The notes: generated from the letters alone by a model not told the origin. A DNA stretch of 20,808 nt from Paracoccus sp. (in: a-proteobacteria) (GCA_018056045.1 JAGPGI010000002.1:1-20808), one strand, 5' to 3'; counted from the stretch's first letter, positions 1-6,100 are shown. A program made the numbers and translations.

Positions 1-1358
1 TGGCGCGCAACTTTGTAAAGACGGTGACCGCCAAGGCCACGGGCGCGGCGGTGACGAAATCGATCACCCCCGGCCAGCAGGTGGTCAAGATCGTCCATGA
101 CGAGCTGATCAAGGTCCTGCAGGGCGAGGGCGCGCCGGATGCGCTGCGCATCGACAACCCGCCGGCACCGATCCTGATGGTCGGCCTGCAGGGCTCGGGC
201 AAGACCACGACCACGGCAAAACTGGCCAAGCGCCTCAAGGATCGCGAGAAAAAGCGCGTGCTGATGGCGTCGCTGGACACCAACCGCCCCGCCGCGATGG
301 AGCAGCTGGCGATCCTTGGCCAGCAGATCGGCGTCGATACGCTGCCGATCGTTCCGGGCGAAAACGCCGTGCAGATCGCCAAGCGCGCCAAGCAGCAGGC
401 GACGTTGGGCGGCTATGACGTCTATATGCTGGATACCGCCGGCCGTCTGCATATCGATCAGGTGCTGATGGATGAGGTGCAGGCCGTCCGCGATGTCGCC
501 AACCCGCGCGAGACGCTGCTGGTCGTCGACGGTCTGACCGGTCAGGATGCGGTCAATGTCGCTACCGAATTCGACGGCAAGGTCGGGATCTCCGGCGTCG
601 TGCTGACCCGGATGGACGGCGACGGGCGCGGCGGTGCGGCGCTGTCGATGCGCGCCGTGACCGGCAAGCCGATCCGCTTTGTCGGCCTTGGCGAAAAGAT
701 GGACGCGATCGAGGTCTTTGACGCCCATCGTGTCGCCGGCCGTATCCTCGGCATGGGCGATATCGTCGCTCTGGTCGAAAAAGCCCAGGAAGTGCTGGAG
801 GTCGAGCAGGCCGAGCGCATGATGAAGCGCTTCCAGAAAGGTCAGTTCAATATGAACGACCTGAAAAGCCAGCTTGAGCAGATGCAGAAGATGGGCGGCA
901 TGCAGTCGATCATGGGCATGATGCCCGGGATGGGCAAGATGGCCAAGCAGGCCGAGGCGGCGGGTTTTGACGACAAGGCGATCCGCCGTCAGGTGGCGCT
1001 GATCAACTCGATGACCCGCAAGGAACGCGCCAATCCCGACATGCTGCAGGCCAGCCGCAAGAAACGCATCGCGGCCGGCGCCGGCATGGACGTGGCCGAG
1101 CTGAACCGGCTTCTGAAGATGCAGAAGCAAATGGCTGATACCATGAAGAAACTTGGCAAGATGGGCAAGGGCGGCATGCTCAAGCAGGCCATGCGTGCCA
1201 TGACCGGCAAGGGCGGCGGTCTGCCCGACATGGCCAATGTCGATCCGGCGCAGATGGCCGAAGCGACCAAGATGCTGCAGGATCCCAAGGGGATCGGCGG
1301 CCAGCTTGGCGGGCTGAACCTGCCCGGCGGTCTCTCGGGGCTCTTCGGAAAGAAATAA
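1..1358 (+). CDS. ffh: Signal recognition particle protein Ffh (5' partial)
   Basis: This is the GTPase subunit of the signal recognition particle. It binds 4.5S RNA and signal peptides emerging from the ribosome, and docks with FtsY to deliver membrane proteins to the translocon. The reading frame is already open at base 3, so the start and roughly the first 50-60 residues of the N domain lie outside the window; the GTG at 24 is not the real start. Visible motifs are the P-loop GLQGSGKTTTTAKLA, DTNRPAA, DTAGRLH (G3), TRMDGDGRGG (G4) and a GLGEKMD segment. They are followed by a methionine-rich M domain with an MGMMPGMGKM finger loop and the SRKKRIAAGAG RNA-binding motif. The C-terminus is glycine-rich (LSGLFGKK). 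The GNAT gene starts 4 bases downstream, suggesting co-transcription. Confidence 0.97.
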   Translation, partial: ARNFVKTVTAKATGAAVTKSITPGQQVVKIVHDELIKVLQGEGAPDALRIDNPPAPILMVGLQGSGKTTTTAKLAKRLKDREKKRVLMASLDTNRPAAMEQLAILGQQIGVDTLPIVPGENAVQIAKRAKQQATLGGYDVYMLDTAGRLHIDQVLMDEVQAVRDVANPRETLLVVDGLTGQDAVNVATEFDGKVGISGVVLTRMDGDGRGGAALSMRAVTGKPIRFVGLGEKMDAIEVFDAHRVAGRILGMGDIVALVEKAQEVLEVEQAERMMKRFQKGQFNMNDLKSQLEQMQKMGGMQSIMGMMPGMGKMAKQAEAAGFDDKAIRRQVALINSMTRKERANPDMLQASRKKRIAAGAGMDVAELNRLLKMQKQMADTMKKLGKMGKGGMLKQAMRAMTGKGGGLPDMANVDPAQMAEATKMLQDPKGIGGQLGGLNLPGGLSGLFGKK

Positions 1359-1362
1359 GCCT

Positions 1363-1893
1363 ATGACCGCGACCGCCTCTCTCTCGGTTCAGGTGCCGGT
1401 GCTGACCTCGCAGCGCCTGATCCTGCGCGAGCCGCGTCTGGCGGATTTCGACACTTATGCCGATTTCTCGGCCTCGCCGCGCGCGGATTTCGTCGGCGGG
1501 CCGATGGACCGCGCGCAGGCCTGGCGGCGCTTCGCCTCGGGCATTGGCCACTGGATCCTGCGCGGCTTTGGCCTCTGGACCATCGAGGACAAGGCCACCG
1601 GCGCCGTCGCCGGCCGCACCGGCTTGATCGCGCATGAGGGCTGGCCGGAAACCGAACTCGGCTGGCAGATCTATGATGGCTTCGAGGGGCAGGGCTATGC
1701 CCATGAGGCCGCGATGGCCGCCCGCGATCACGCCTGTCGCATCATGGGCCTGCCGCCGATGATCTCGCTGATCGCCCCCGCGAATACCCGCTCGCGCCGT
1801 CTGGCCGAGCGCATGGGCGCCCGCATCGAGCGCGAGACCGAGCTGCTGGGCCATCCCTGCCTGATCTACCGCCATCCGGCTGAGGCCGCATGA
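1363..1893 (+). CDS. GNAT-family N-acetyltransferase (RimJ/RimL-like)
   Basis: This is a 176-residue acetyltransferase of the GNAT fold. It begins with the typical RimJ/RimL-type opening (LTSQRLILREPRLADFDTYA). The acetyl-CoA pyrophosphate-binding loop lies around YDGFEGQGYAHEAA (Q-x-x-G-x-G/A type), and the C-terminal part has the usual N-x-x-S-x-R-L-A-E-R-M-G-A signature as NTRSRRLAERMGA. Such enzymes acetylate ribosomal-protein N-termini, amino acids or small molecules; the substrate cannot be read from sequence. The gene starts 4 bases after ffh, with a GGAAAGAA stretch at the ffh 3' end serving as a plausible ribosome binding site. The location in a translation cluster is compatible with a ribosomal or translation-related substrate, but that is inference. 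Confidence 0.88.
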   Translation: MTATASLSVQVPVLTSQRLILREPRLADFDTYADFSASPRADFVGGPMDRAQAWRRFASGIGHWILRGFGLWTIEDKATGAVAGRTGLIAHEGWPETELGWQIYDGFEGQGYAHEAAMAARDHACRIMGLPPMISLIAPANTRSRRLAERMGARIERETELLGHPCLIYRHPAEAA

Positions 1894-1900
1894 TGAACTC

Positions 1901-1951
1901 ATTCTTCTTCACGCAAATATCCTCGGGGGTGCGGGGGCAGACAGCCCCCGC
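1901..1951 (+). repeat. Dispersed intergenic element with hairpin (copy 1)
   Basis: The stretch starts with a CTTCTTCACGCAAATATCC-type block, continues with a G-run, and ends in a perfect 8-bp hairpin (GCGGGGGC at 1931-1938, loop AGACA, GCCCCCGC at 1944-1951). The same layout (TTCTT..., AAATATCC, G-run, GC hairpin) is found in inverted orientation at 11210-11250. I recognise this as a type of repeat common between genes in Rhodobacteraceae. It lies between the GNAT gene and the chorismate mutase gene and could end or thin out transcription, although no T-run follows. Confidence 0.65.
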
Positions 1952-1978
1952 CGCCACGCCTGCCACCGGAGCCCGCGT

Positions 1979-2275
1979 ATGACCGATCCGACCGCCCGCG
2001 CCGCCGCCCTATTGAAAGAGCATCGCGCCAGCATCGACCGGCTGGATGCGATCCTGGTCTATACGCTGGCCGAGCGTTTCAAGCACACGCAGAATGTCGG
2101 CCGCCTCAAGGCCGAACACGACCTTCCTCCGTCCGATCCCGCCCGCGAGGCGAGCCAGATCGAGCGGTTGGAACGCCTCGCGCGCGAGGCCGATCTCGAC
2201 CCGGAATTCGCGCGCAAATTCCTGAATTTCGTGATCGCCGAAGTGATCCGGCACCACGAACAATACCAATCCTAA
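1979..2275 (+). CDS. aroQ: Chorismate mutase, AroQ (type II) fold
   Basis: This is a 98-residue, all-helical protein matching the small AroQ-type chorismate mutases that convert chorismate to prephenate for phenylalanine and tyrosine synthesis in the cytoplasm. The typical opening helix reads EHRASIDRLDAILVYTLAERFKHTQ, where the Arg and the Asp-Ala-Ile pattern are characteristic. It is followed by VGRLKAEHDLP with the catalytic-type Lys, and a terminal helix FLNFVIAEVIRHHEQ. The start at 1979 is supported by GGAG at 1968-1971, 7 bases upstream. The gene sits directly before rpsP, a neighbourhood I know from other Rhodobacteraceae. No regulatory ACT domain is present. Confidence 0.88.
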   Translation: MTDPTARAAALLKEHRASIDRLDAILVYTLAERFKHTQNVGRLKAEHDLPPSDPAREASQIERLERLAREADLDPEFARKFLNFVIAEVIRHHEQYQS

Positions 2276-2301
2276 GGCGGGATACCCCCGCCAATCCCGC
2301 C
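2276..2301 (+). promoter_or_regulatory. Hairpin between chorismate mutase stop and rpsP ribosome binding site
   Basis: A perfect 8-bp inverted repeat (GGCGGGAT at 2276-2283, ATCCCGCC at 2294-2301) with a 10-base loop starts on the base after the TAA stop and ends 5 bases before the AAAGGAG ribosome binding site of rpsP. There is no T-run, so it is a weak terminator candidate. It could instead cap a processed rpsP mRNA or take part in translational control. Confidence 0.5.
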
Positions 2302-2320
2302 ATTTCAAAGGAGAAACCCA

Positions 2321-2692
2321 ATGGCAATGAAAATCCGTCTGGCCCGTGGCGGCTCGAAGAAACGCCCGTTCTATTCGATCGTGGCCTCCGATTCGCGCAT
2401 GCCGCGCGATGGCCGCTTCCTGGAAAAGCTGGGCACCTATAACCCGCTGCTGGCCAAGGATTCCGAAGACCGCATCAAGATGGACCTCGAGCGCGTCCAG
2501 TACTGGCTGAGCCAGGGCGCCCAGCCGACCGACCGCGTCGCCCGCTTCCTGGAAGCCGCCGGCGTCAAGCCGAAGGCCGAGCGCGCCAACCTGAAAAAAG
2601 GCGAGCCGGGCAAGGCCGCCAAAGAGCGTGCCGCCAAGCGTGAGGCCCGTGAGGCCGCCGCCAACGCCCCGGCCGAAGGCGCCGCTGAATAA
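2321..2692 (+). CDS. rpsP: 30S ribosomal protein bS16
   Basis: This is a 123-residue bS16, a small-subunit assembly protein that binds 16S rRNA in the body and platform. The N-terminal core is canonical: [19 protein letters not shown], then [19 protein letters not shown], and later [19 protein letters not shown]. Past about residue 85 the protein carries a lysine/alanine-rich tail ([19 protein letters not shown]...), a usual extension in alphaproteobacteria. It has a strong AAAGGAG ribosome binding site 7 bases before ATG 2321. A second in-frame ATG lies two codons later (MAMKIRL), and either could serve, but spacing favours the first. It heads the rpsP-rimM-trmD-rplS group. Confidence 0.98.
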   Translation: MAMKIRLARGGSKKRPFYSIVASDSRMPRDGRFLEKLGTYNPLLAKDSEDRIKMDLERVQYWLSQGAQPTDRVARFLEAAGVKPKAERANLKKGEPGKAAKERAAKREAREAAANAPAEGAAE

Positions 2693-2710
2693 GACGCCGA
2701 TGGCGCGGCG

Positions 2711-2731
2711 CCCGGTGCAACCTGTGCCGGG
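2711..2731 (+). promoter_or_regulatory. Hairpin just downstream of rpsP
   Basis: CCCGGTGCA at 2711-2719 can pair along its whole length with TGTGCCGGG at 2723-2731 (nine pairs, two of them G-U) around a 3-base loop. It lies 18 bases after the rpsP stop and has no following T-run. A structure here could protect or process the rpsP message separately from the less needed rimM/trmD part; that role is inferred. Confidence 0.4.
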
Positions 2732-2755
2732 CACCCGCCTGACTGCGGTTCCGCC

Positions 2756-2893
2756 ATGCGCCTGATCCGGCTTTCCTTCATGCTGGCCGCGGCTTTCGTC
2801 GCCGGCATGTTCGTCGAACGGGGGCATCAGCAGGACCTGTGCGAGAAATCCGGCGGGCAATGGCTGCGCGCCGGAATATGCGGAGAAAAGTGA
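2756..2893 (+). CDS. Small single-span membrane peptide (45 aa), function unknown
   Basis: This is a short open frame between rpsP and rimM. The peptide starts MRLIRLSFMLAAAFVAGM, which is a basic N-terminus followed by one hydrophobic span (about residues 4-20). It continues with a polar tail FVERGHQQDLCEKSGGQW and ends GICGEK. The tail carries two cysteines (residues 29 and 42) in a C-x4-GG-x-W-x5-C arrangement, typical of small secreted or membrane peptides in Rhodobacteraceae, probably lying on the periplasmic side. No earlier in-frame start exists after the rpsP stop. The ribosome binding site is poor. Its stop is 3 bases before the rimM ATG, so its translation may help load ribosomes onto rimM. 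Function is unknown. Confidence 0.65.
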   Translation: MRLIRLSFMLAAAFVAGMFVERGHQQDLCEKSGGQWLRAGICGEK

Positions 2894-2896
2894 CGG

Positions 2897-3406
2897 ATGT
2901 CGGACAGGGTCTGTGTCGGTGCGATTGCCGGTGCCTTTGGCGTCCGGGGCGAGGTGCGGCTGAAAAGCTTTACCACGGAGCCGAATGATATCGTGACATA
3001 TTCTCCCCTCTGGACCGAGGACGGGACGCGCAGTTTCGCGGTTCGCCTGACGCGTCCGGTGACCGGGGGGCTTGGGGTGCGCCTCTCGGGCGTCGAGACC
3101 CGCGAGGATGCCGAGGCGCTGAAGGGCGTGACGCTCTGGGCGGATCGCGACAAGCTGCCCTCGCTGCCCGATGACGAATTCTACCATGCCGATCTGATCG
3201 GGCTCGCGGTCTATGACACCGGCGGCGGGCTGATTGGCAAGGTCCGCGCGGTCTATGACCATGGCGCGGGCGATATCCTTGAAATCTTTGGGCCGGGTCG
3301 CAAGCAGACCCTGCTTTTGCCGTTTACCCGTGCCTTTGTTCCGACCGTGGATCTGGCGGCGGGCCGCATCATCGCCGACCCGCCCGAGGAAGAGGAGGGC
3401 GAATGA
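2897..3406 (+). CDS. rimM: Ribosome maturation factor RimM
   Basis: This 169-residue protein binds bS-type small-subunit precursors (notably around uS19 and the 16S head) and assists 30S maturation. The N-terminal RimM barrel is clear: [22 protein letters not shown], the family's G-x-x-G-x-x-G-x-v-r-v pattern. The C-terminal PRC-barrel-like part begins at [15 protein letters not shown] and includes [31 protein letters not shown]. The end is acidic (PPEEEEGE). The start ATG at 2897 follows the 45-residue peptide gene by 3 bases, with GGAG inside that gene's end. The stop overlaps the next gene by ATGA, indicating translational coupling. Confidence 0.97.
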   Translation: MSDRVCVGAIAGAFGVRGEVRLKSFTTEPNDIVTYSPLWTEDGTRSFAVRLTRPVTGGLGVRLSGVETREDAEALKGVTLWADRDKLPSLPDDEFYHADLIGLAVYDTGGGLIGKVRAVYDHGAGDILEIFGPGRKQTLLLPFTRAFVPTVDLAAGRIIADPPEEEEGE

Positions 3407-3738
3407 TGCAGGCCGTCACTCTGGTTCTGGCCTATGCGCTGATGCTGGCCGGGCCGCTGTTGCAGGGGCTGGCGGGGAACACCAATCCCAATGCCTATAT
3501 CTTTGCGCCGGTGATGCTGGCGGGCGTGATCCCGCAGATCGCCGGGCAAAACATCCGGCCCAGCCCGCTGACCATGGTGCTGGCGATCCTGATCTGCGGC
3601 GGCATCGCCATGGGGCTGTGGTATCTGGGCAGGCAGCTCGGCCCCTTCGCCATCGCGGGCTATCTGCCCGTCGCCTGCGCTGTCGCGGGCGCGGCGCTGG
3701 CCGCCGGTGCCAATCTGCTGCGGCGCCCCGGCGCATGA
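3403..3738 (+). CDS. Membrane protein of unknown function, between rimM and trmD
   Basis: This is a 111-residue protein that is hydrophobic over nearly its whole length. It has likely spans around residues 5-25 ([20 protein letters not shown]), 31-48, 57-77 ([20 protein letters not shown]) and 82-104. Charged residues are few (KR-type positives only near the very end, NLLRRPGA). I recognise no domain. The gene is locked in place by ATGA overlaps at both ends, with rimM at 3403-3406 and with trmD at 3735-3738, so it is almost surely translated. The first Met (3403) or the adjacent Met (3406) may be the start. Its position in a ribosome-maturation operon may be historical rather than functional. 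Confidence 0.8.
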   Translation: MMQAVTLVLAYALMLAGPLLQGLAGNTNPNAYIFAPVMLAGVIPQIAGQNIRPSPLTMVLAILICGGIAMGLWYLGRQLGPFAIAGYLPVACAVAGAALAAGANLLRRPGA

Positions 3739-4607
3739 GCGAAAAGCCCAAATCCCATGGCCGGCTTTCGATCCGTGCCAGCCTGCAGCCGCGCGACCTG
3801 ATGGCCGAGCCGCAGGTCAAGGGTGCTTGGGCGGCACATGTCGTGACCCTGTTTCCCGAGGCCTTTCCAGGCATCCTTGGCCTGTCGCTGACCGGCCGGG
3901 CCTTGGCCGAGGGGCTGTGGAACCTGCGCACCACCGATCTGCGCCCCTTTGGTATCGGCAAGCATCGCAATGTCGATGACACGCCTGCGGGCGGCGGCGC
4001 GGGCATGGTGATCCGCCCCGATGTCATGGACGCCGCCCTGCGCGATGCGGGCGGGGGCGGCTTGCCGGTGATCTATCTCTCGCCGCGCGGCAAGCCCTTC
4101 ACGCAGGCCCGCGCGCGCGAATTGGCGCAAGGCCCCGGTATGGTGCTGATCTGCGGCCGCTTCGAGGGGGTCGATCAGCGCGTGCTGGACGCCCATCAGG
4201 TCGAAGAGATCAGCATCGGCGATTATGTCCTGACCGGAGGCGAGCTTGCAGCTCAGGTCTTGATCGACGCGACGGTTCGCCTTATACCGCGCGTGCTGGG
4301 GAATCAGGACTCTCTGGCCGAGGAATCCTTTTCCCCGGACAATGGCGGTCTGCTTGAACATCCGCAGTACACGAAGCCAGCCCTTTGGGAAGGCCGCGCG
4401 ATCCCCGAGGTTCTGCTGTCGGGAAATCACGCGGCTATTGCCACATGGCGACGCGACATGGCCGAAAGGCTGACCAAGGAACGCCGCCCCGACCTGTGGC
4501 GGGCATATGGGCAACCCCATATGGACCCGACAAAGGACCGACAGCTCTCGGGCGCATCAGACCAATCGCGGACTTACCGCGAGCAAACAGAGGACCCAAA
4601 GCGATGA
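3735..4607 (+). CDS. trmD: tRNA (guanine-N1)-methyltransferase TrmD
   Basis: This enzyme methylates G37 next to the anticodon using S-adenosylmethionine, which prevents +1 frameshifting. The protein has 290 residues. Clear SPOUT/TrmD motifs are [11 protein letters not shown] at the fold's start, [17 protein letters not shown], the trefoil-knot cofactor site [14 protein letters not shown] and [16 protein letters not shown], then the [15 protein letters not shown] region. The start at 3735 overlaps the previous gene by ATGA. It gives about 35 extra N-terminal residues ([16 protein letters not shown]...PRDLMAEP) compared with the E. coli type, an extension I remember from other Rhodobacteraceae; ATG 3801 is a possible internal alternative. 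The frame stays open far upstream of 3735, but that part is out of frame with rimM and the 111-residue gene and is not coding. The stop overlaps rplS by ATGA. Confidence 0.96.
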   Translation: MSEKPKSHGRLSIRASLQPRDLMAEPQVKGAWAAHVVTLFPEAFPGILGLSLTGRALAEGLWNLRTTDLRPFGIGKHRNVDDTPAGGGAGMVIRPDVMDAALRDAGGGGLPVIYLSPRGKPFTQARARELAQGPGMVLICGRFEGVDQRVLDAHQVEEISIGDYVLTGGELAAQVLIDATVRLIPRVLGNQDSLAEESFSPDNGGLLEHPQYTKPALWEGRAIPEVLLSGNHAAIATWRRDMAERLTKERRPDLWRAYGQPHMDPTKDRQLSGASDQSRTYREQTEDPKR

Positions 4608-4984
4608 ACCTGATCGCCCAACTCGAAGCCGAGCAGATCGCCTCGCTCGGCAAGGAAATCCCGGATTTCAAAGCCGGCGACATCGTGCGCGTCGGCTATA
4701 AAGTGACCGAAGGCACCCGCACCCGTGTGCAGATGTATGAAGGCGTCGTGATCTCGCGCAAGGGCGGCGGCATCGGCGCGTCCTTCACCGTGCGCAAGAT
4801 CTCGTTCGGCGAAGGCGTCGAGCGCGTCTTCCCGCTTTACTCGACCAATATCGACTCGATCACCGTCGTGCGCCGTGGCCGCGTTCGCCGCGCCAAGCTG
4901 TACTACCTGCGTGATCGTCGCGGCAAATCCGCCCGGATCGCCGAGGTCAGCAACTACAAGCCCAAAGCCGACGCCAAGGCCTGA
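4604..4984 (+). CDS. rplS: 50S ribosomal protein bL19
   Basis: This is a 126-residue bL19, located at the interface of the 30S and 50S subunits. The sequence is canonical: [83 protein letters not shown], and [23 protein letters not shown]. The ATG at 4604 overlaps the trmD stop (ATGA) and has AGAGGA-type pairing about 8 bases upstream. The frame can be extended upstream to a GTG at 4385, but that part lies inside trmD and the family start is at 4604. Coupling to trmD is expected, although bL19 is needed in far larger amounts, so a separate promoter or stronger initiation is likely. Confidence 0.98.
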   Translation: MNLIAQLEAEQIASLGKEIPDFKAGDIVRVGYKVTEGTRTRVQMYEGVVISRKGGGIGASFTVRKISFGEGVERVFPLYSTNIDSITVVRRGRVRRAKLYYLRDRRGKSARIAEVSNYKPKADAKA

Positions 4985-4995
4985 GGAGACGCGCC

Positions 4996-5217
4996 ATGAA
5001 AGCAGATATTCATCCCGACTACCACATGATCGAGGTCAAGATGACCGACGGCACCACCTATGCCGTGCGCTCGACCTGGGGCAAGGAAGGCGACACCCTG
5101 TCGCTGGACATCGATCCGAACTCGCACCCCGCCTGGACCGGCGGCTCGGCCAAGCTGATGGACACCGGCGGCCGCGTGTCGAAGTTCAAGAACAAATACG
5201 CTGGCCTCGGCTTCTGA
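4996..5217 (+). CDS. rpmE: 50S ribosomal protein bL31, cysteine-free form
   Basis: This 73-residue bL31 bridges the large-subunit central protuberance and the 30S head. It opens [20 protein letters not shown] and ends [14 protein letters not shown], matching the alphaproteobacterial type. It contains no cysteine at all, so the zinc-binding ribbon of the C+ form is absent and the protein should be zinc-independent. The ribosome binding site GAGGAG at 4983-4988 is 7 bases before the ATG and overlaps the rplS stop region. The gene is the last of the cluster and is followed by a strong terminator. Confidence 0.97.
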   Translation: MKADIHPDYHMIEVKMTDGTTYAVRSTWGKEGDTLSLDIDPNSHPAWTGGSAKLMDTGGRVSKFKNKYAGLGF

Positions 5218-5239
5218 GCCACGCCTGCCACGATCTGGA

Positions 5240-5271
5240 AACGCCGCCCCTTGGGGCGGCGTTTTTCGTTT
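5240..5271 (+). terminator. Intrinsic terminator after rpmE
   Basis: AACGCCGCCCC (5240-5250) pairs perfectly with GGGGCGGCGTT (5253-5263), and the run TTTCGTTT follows. The stem is 11 bp; in practice the innermost pairs open to make the loop. It lies 22 bases after the rpmE stop and is the best terminator in the window for the ribosomal-protein cluster. Confidence 0.9.
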
Positions 5272-5310
5272 CAGGGTGGGGATCCGGGCGGTGGGCGGCC
5301 CGGGCGGGGT

Positions 5311-5345
5311 CCGGCGCGGGCTGGGATGACCGGAGCCCGCGCCGG
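5311..5345. repeat. Perfect 12-bp inverted repeat in convergent gap
   Basis: CCGGCGCGGGCT (5311-5322) and AGCCCGCGCCGG (5334-5345) form a perfect 12-bp stem around an 11-base spacer. It lies between the end of rpmE (+) and the end of the 69-residue gene (-), 17 bases beyond the latter's stop. No T-run follows on the minus side. It may end or protect the minus-strand transcript. Confidence 0.6.
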
Positions 5346-5362
5346 TTCGGAGTTGGCGGCCC

Positions 5363-5572
5363 CTAGAACAGGCTGCCAAATATCGGAATCCAGATCGGCG
5401 CGCTTGGCGCCGCGTGCAGCGGCCGGCCGGTCAGCTTGCGATCGCCGGTATCGATGACCACGCGGCCATCCAGATATTCCCGCAGGACCGGGCCCTGGGC
5501 GCTGCGATAGGGCGAAAGCGCGATGGTCGCATATTGGCGCTGCGCGACGGGGGGGCGGACGGCGATGTTCAT
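5363..5572 (-). CDS. Small protein of unknown function (69 aa), downstream partner
   Basis: I do not recognise this family. The 69-residue protein begins MNIAVRPPVAQRQYATIALS and contains a central stretch GPVLREYLDGRVVIDTGDRK, which reads like a short beta-rich domain. It ends in a hydrophobic, proline-containing tail (APIWIPIFGSLF). There is no signal peptide. It is called real because its ATG overlaps the upstream gene's TGA by ATGA (5569-5572), and because an AAGGA ribosome binding site sits about 8 bases upstream inside that gene. The larger frame that continues to 5899 only extends it over its neighbour. The pattern of two tiny coupled genes suggests partners that act together. Confidence 0.62.
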   Translation of the reverse strand: MNIAVRPPVAQRQYATIALSPYRSAQGPVLREYLDGRVVIDTGDRKLTGRPLHAAPSAPIWIPIFGSLF

Positions 5573-5817
5573 TGGACAAGTCCTTTTGCATCCAGACGTT
5601 CGATGAATGTGTCCCAGATATGGGGGTCGCGGTTGCGCATCAATTCCTGCGCCGCCTCGAACGGGTCGCAGGTCATCAGCCTCAGCGGGATATCCGAAAT
5701 CCGATGCGGCTTGCCGGTGCGCCGGTCGATCAGACTGACAGCATAGCGGGCGGGGGCGGGTATGGCGGCCCGCAGCGCGCGATCGGCAAAGGCCGACAGA
5801 TGGTTGAGCATGGTCAT
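5569..5817 (-). CDS. Small protein of unknown function (82 aa), upstream partner
   Basis: No known domain is recognised. The start chosen is ATG 5817 because AAGGAG (5825-5830 on the complement) lies exactly 7 bases upstream; the frame is open to 5880 but the longer start has no such site. The protein begins MTMLNHLSAFADRALRAAI, then AVSLIDRRTGKPHRISDIP and FEAAQELMRNRDPHIWDTFI, and ends ERLDAKGLVQ. It is mostly polar with helical character and no signal peptide or membrane span. It overlaps the 69-residue gene by 4 bases. It is divergent from mipZ, across an AT-rich region with two dyads, so a dedicated regulator is plausible. It might be a small DNA-binding or adaptor protein, but nothing visible proves this. 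Confidence 0.65.
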   Translation of the reverse strand: MTMLNHLSAFADRALRAAIPAPARYAVSLIDRRTGKPHRISDIPLRLMTCDPFEAAQELMRNRDPHIWDTFIERLDAKGLVQ

Positions 5818-6100
5818 CCTTTGGCTCCTTCCCAAGGCTGAGTTCATCCGGGCTTGTTCCCGGTAAGGTAATAACGACATGATTCGTCGTGTATTGCAAG
5901 ATAAATATCTACCGAACTGGTCGTGATATAAGAATCAAGCAAGAACAATACCTTGCTATGGTGGCGTCAATCCGGCCACAGTCGCGCAAAAGCTGGGGAA
6001 AAGCCGGGAATCTGCGGTTCTGGAATCGCTTGGGCGCTTTTCATCCCGCAGACGGCATCCTATGGTCCGGGCCATTCTGCCGGCCATCGCAGGAGGATTC
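5818..6100. promoter_or_regulatory. Divergent AT-rich control region with two dyads
   Basis: This gap separates the minus-strand pair from mipZ. By my count bases 5861-5960 contain 38 G or C out of 100, far below the flanking genes. It contains AGATA-AA-TATCT (5899-5910) and AGCAAG-8 bases-CTTGCT (5938-5957). A possible minus-strand promoter is TTGCAA (5899-5894) with GTTATT (5875-5870), spaced 18. CCGGG/CCCGG (5848-5863) could form a short hairpin in the minus-strand leader. I see no convincing mipZ promoter. The mipZ ribosome binding site is AGGAGG at 6091-6096. Confidence 0.5.

Noticed and set aside
1953..1966. An exact 14-base match (GCCACGCCTGCCAC) with 5218-5231
   Set aside because: In 20 kb of GC-rich DNA one or more exact 14-base matches are expected by chance, and the flanks do not match.
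2009..3262. A 417-residue minus-strand frame opposite chorismate mutase, rpsP and rimM
   Set aside because: It is antisense to three recognised genes and has no recognisable domain.
3234..3734. An upstream extension of the trmD frame
   Set aside because: It is low-complexity Arg/Ala/Gly-rich sequence, overlaps rimM and the 111-residue gene in another frame, and is replaced by a coupled ATG at 3735.
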